Assembly: GCA_021781185.1 (NCBI GenBank)
Contig: JAJXXI010000202.1
Coordinates: forward strand, 1 to 8,215
Length of the DNA: 8,215 nt
Reading direction: 5' to 3'
Source of the DNA: a bacterium
Lineage (GTDB): Bacteria; Verrucomicrobiota; Verrucomicrobiia; Limisphaerales; UBA11358
The translations under genes and the position numbers were made by a program. The notes below the pieces were generated by a model that was given only the letters and a program-made list of their open reading frames with translations, searched no databases and was not told the origin of the DNA. Positions 7,579 through 8,215 of the stretch are shown here, piece after piece (the first letter of the stretch is position 1; every line of letters starts with the position of its first letter).

Positions 7579-7585
7579 TAAATAA

Positions 7586-7615
7586 AGAAAACTACGGAAA
7601 TAGCCCGCTTGTCAA
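7586..7615 (-). promoter_or_regulatory. Probable sigma70-type promoter of the regulator/pentose operon
   Basis: The minus strand has a perfect TTGACA (7615-7610). A weak -10 candidate, TTTTCT (7591-7586), lies 18 bases downstream; TAGTTT at 7594-7589 is an alternative with a 15-base spacer. Transcription would start very near the annotated ATG at 7578, giving a leaderless or very short leader mRNA, or a leader of about 20 nt if translation starts at 7557. The -35 match is strong and the -10 poor, as expected for a promoter that may need help or is tightly controlled. Confidence 0.5.
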
Positions 7616-7618
7616 GCG
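7606..7618. promoter_or_regulatory. Candidate operator: perfect palindrome over the -35 box
   Basis: CGCTTGTCAAGCG is a perfect 6+1+6 inverted repeat that fully contains the TTGACA -35 hexamer of the operon promoter. A protein bound here would block RNA polymerase. The adjacent ROK regulator is the obvious candidate because dimeric ROK proteins bind inverted repeats. The sequence itself does not match an operator that I can name, so the assignment is inference. Confidence 0.45.
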
Positions 7619-7635
7619 CGTTCCCCAAAAAAGAA

Positions 7636-7645
7636 CTGCCGGCAG
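7636..7645. repeat. Perfect 10-bp palindrome in the divergent intergenic region
   Basis: CTGCCGGCAG is self-complementary, centred 28.5 bp from the centre of the 7606-7618 palindrome (between two and three helical turns). It lies upstream of both divergent genes. It could be a second protein-binding site; GC-rich 10-mers of this kind also arise by chance. Confidence 0.3.
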
Positions 7646-7676
7646 ACATCGTCGAACGTGATTGCTTCCACGCTGG

Positions 7677-7687
7677 TTTTCTGAAAA
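7677..7687. repeat. 11-bp AT-rich palindrome upstream of the plus-strand gene
   Basis: TTTTCTGAAAA is a perfect 5+1+5 inverted repeat ending 36 bases before the start codon at 7724. The position fits the promoter region of that gene, but no convincing -10/-35 pair was found for the plus strand. Possible operator; weak evidence. Confidence 0.25.
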
Positions 7688-7723
7688 GATCTTGGCCTCC
7701 TTATTAACCAACCGAAGTTATTT

Positions 7724-8215
7724 ATGAAAATCGTTAAATATGTCGTCGCGACCATCGCTGCCGCGCTGCTGACTCAGGCCGCTCTTCCGGCCCAGGAAAA
7801 TCCACCGGCCCAAAGCGCCACCATGGTCAACCCCCAAACCAATTCAGTTGCCGACCAGCTCCAGGCACTTGTCGGCAGGGTTCGGGTGAAGCTGCAAGCC
7901 GGCGACACCACCGAGACCAGCCTGGCCCCGGAACTCAAGGGGTTTGACGATTTGATCGCCCATAACCCCAAGGCGAGTCCGGACGACCTCGCGCAGGTGT
8001 CCATTCTCAAAGCCATGCTTTACCTGCAAGTTTTTAACGAGATTGACAAGGGAACCGCGCTGCTCAAGAAAATCAAGACCGACTACCCGGCCAGCAAAAT
8101 CGCCGGCAAAGTGGACGATATGTTGTCGCAAATTTCCAAACAGGCTGAGGCGAAGAAAATCCAGAGTGCTCTCGCCCCCGGGGCCGAATTTCCTGATTTC
8201 AGCGTGAAAAGCCTC
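7724..8215 (+). CDS. Exported protein with the start of a redoxin (TlpA/AhpC-TSA-like) domain; partial at right edge
   Basis: The first 164 residues are visible and the frame is open to the window edge. Residues 1-23 form a signal peptide (Lys3/Lys5, hydrophobic VVATIAAALL, then LPA before QE), so the protein should be exported to the periplasm. Residues about 40-145 look mainly helical and charged, with a TPR-like pair around 75-125. The last residues, LAPGAEFPDFSVKSL (150-164), resemble the opening of thioredoxin-like redoxin domains, where a Gly-x-x-x-Pro-x-Phe stretch precedes the first strand. The Cys motif that would prove the function lies outside the window. It is transcribed away from the pentose operon and has no visible link to sugar metabolism. 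No Shine-Dalgarno motif precedes the ATG; the start is chosen because it supplies a proper signal peptide. Existence of the gene is near certain; the redoxin call is moderate. Confidence 0.75.
   Translation, partial: MKIVKYVVATIAAALLTQAALPAQENPPAQSATMVNPQTNSVADQLQALVGRVRVKLQAGDTTETSLAPELKGFDDLIAHNPKASPDDLAQVSILKAMLYLQVFNEIDKGTALLKKIKTDYPASKIAGKVDDMLSQISKQAEAKKIQSALAPGAEFPDFSVKSL

Noticed and set aside
1..8215. Mobile element, CRISPR array, tRNA or defence system
   Set aside because: No transposase, regularly spaced repeats, tRNA-like cloverleaf or defence-family protein was seen; every long stretch is explained by metabolic genes, the regulator and one exported protein.

Overview
The window is a bacterial pentose-utilisation cluster read from the minus strand, with the start of an unrelated-looking gene diverging from it at the right end. 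Base composition is fairly GC-rich, and most genes lack a clear Shine-Dalgarno sequence. Together with the secreted redoxin-type protein on the right and the style of the enzymes, this suggests a Verrucomicrobiota-like soil or freshwater organism (Pedosphaera/Limisphaerales type). That placement is from memory of protein style, not from a search.

Layout, read in the direction of transcription (right to left): a ROK-family transcriptional regulator (7578-6355), xylose isomerase xylA (6327-5014), L-arabinose isomerase araA (4922-3408), L-ribulokinase araB (3387-1711), L-ribulose-5-phosphate 4-epimerase araD (1636-938), and a lipoprotein form of aldose 1-epimerase galM (921 to beyond position 1). 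Gaps are 27, 91, 20, 74 and 16 nt, so one transcript is plausible. The two longest gaps each hold a hairpin without a U-tract, which may adjust the ratio of upstream to downstream products rather than end transcription. To the right of a 145-bp divergent intergenic region, a plus-strand gene (from 7724) encodes an exported protein whose redoxin-like domain begins just as the window ends.

How it works together: GalM interconverts sugar anomers, here probably in the periplasm. AraA, AraB and AraD convert L-arabinose to L-ribulose, L-ribulose 5-phosphate and D-xylulose 5-phosphate, which enters the pentose phosphate pathway. XylA adds D-xylose to D-xylulose. No xylulokinase (xylB) and no sugar transporter lie in the window. 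The ROK regulator probably senses a pentose and controls the operon. A perfect 13-bp palindrome that overlaps a consensus TTGACA -35 box upstream of it is the best candidate operator.

No previously undescribed system is evident. All genes fall into well-known families with catalytic residues intact as far as the window shows. The interesting points are the mixed xylose/arabinose operon under one ROK regulator, the membrane-anchored mutarotase, and the regulatory structures between genes. No RNA genes, insertion sequences, CRISPR arrays or other mobile elements were seen.
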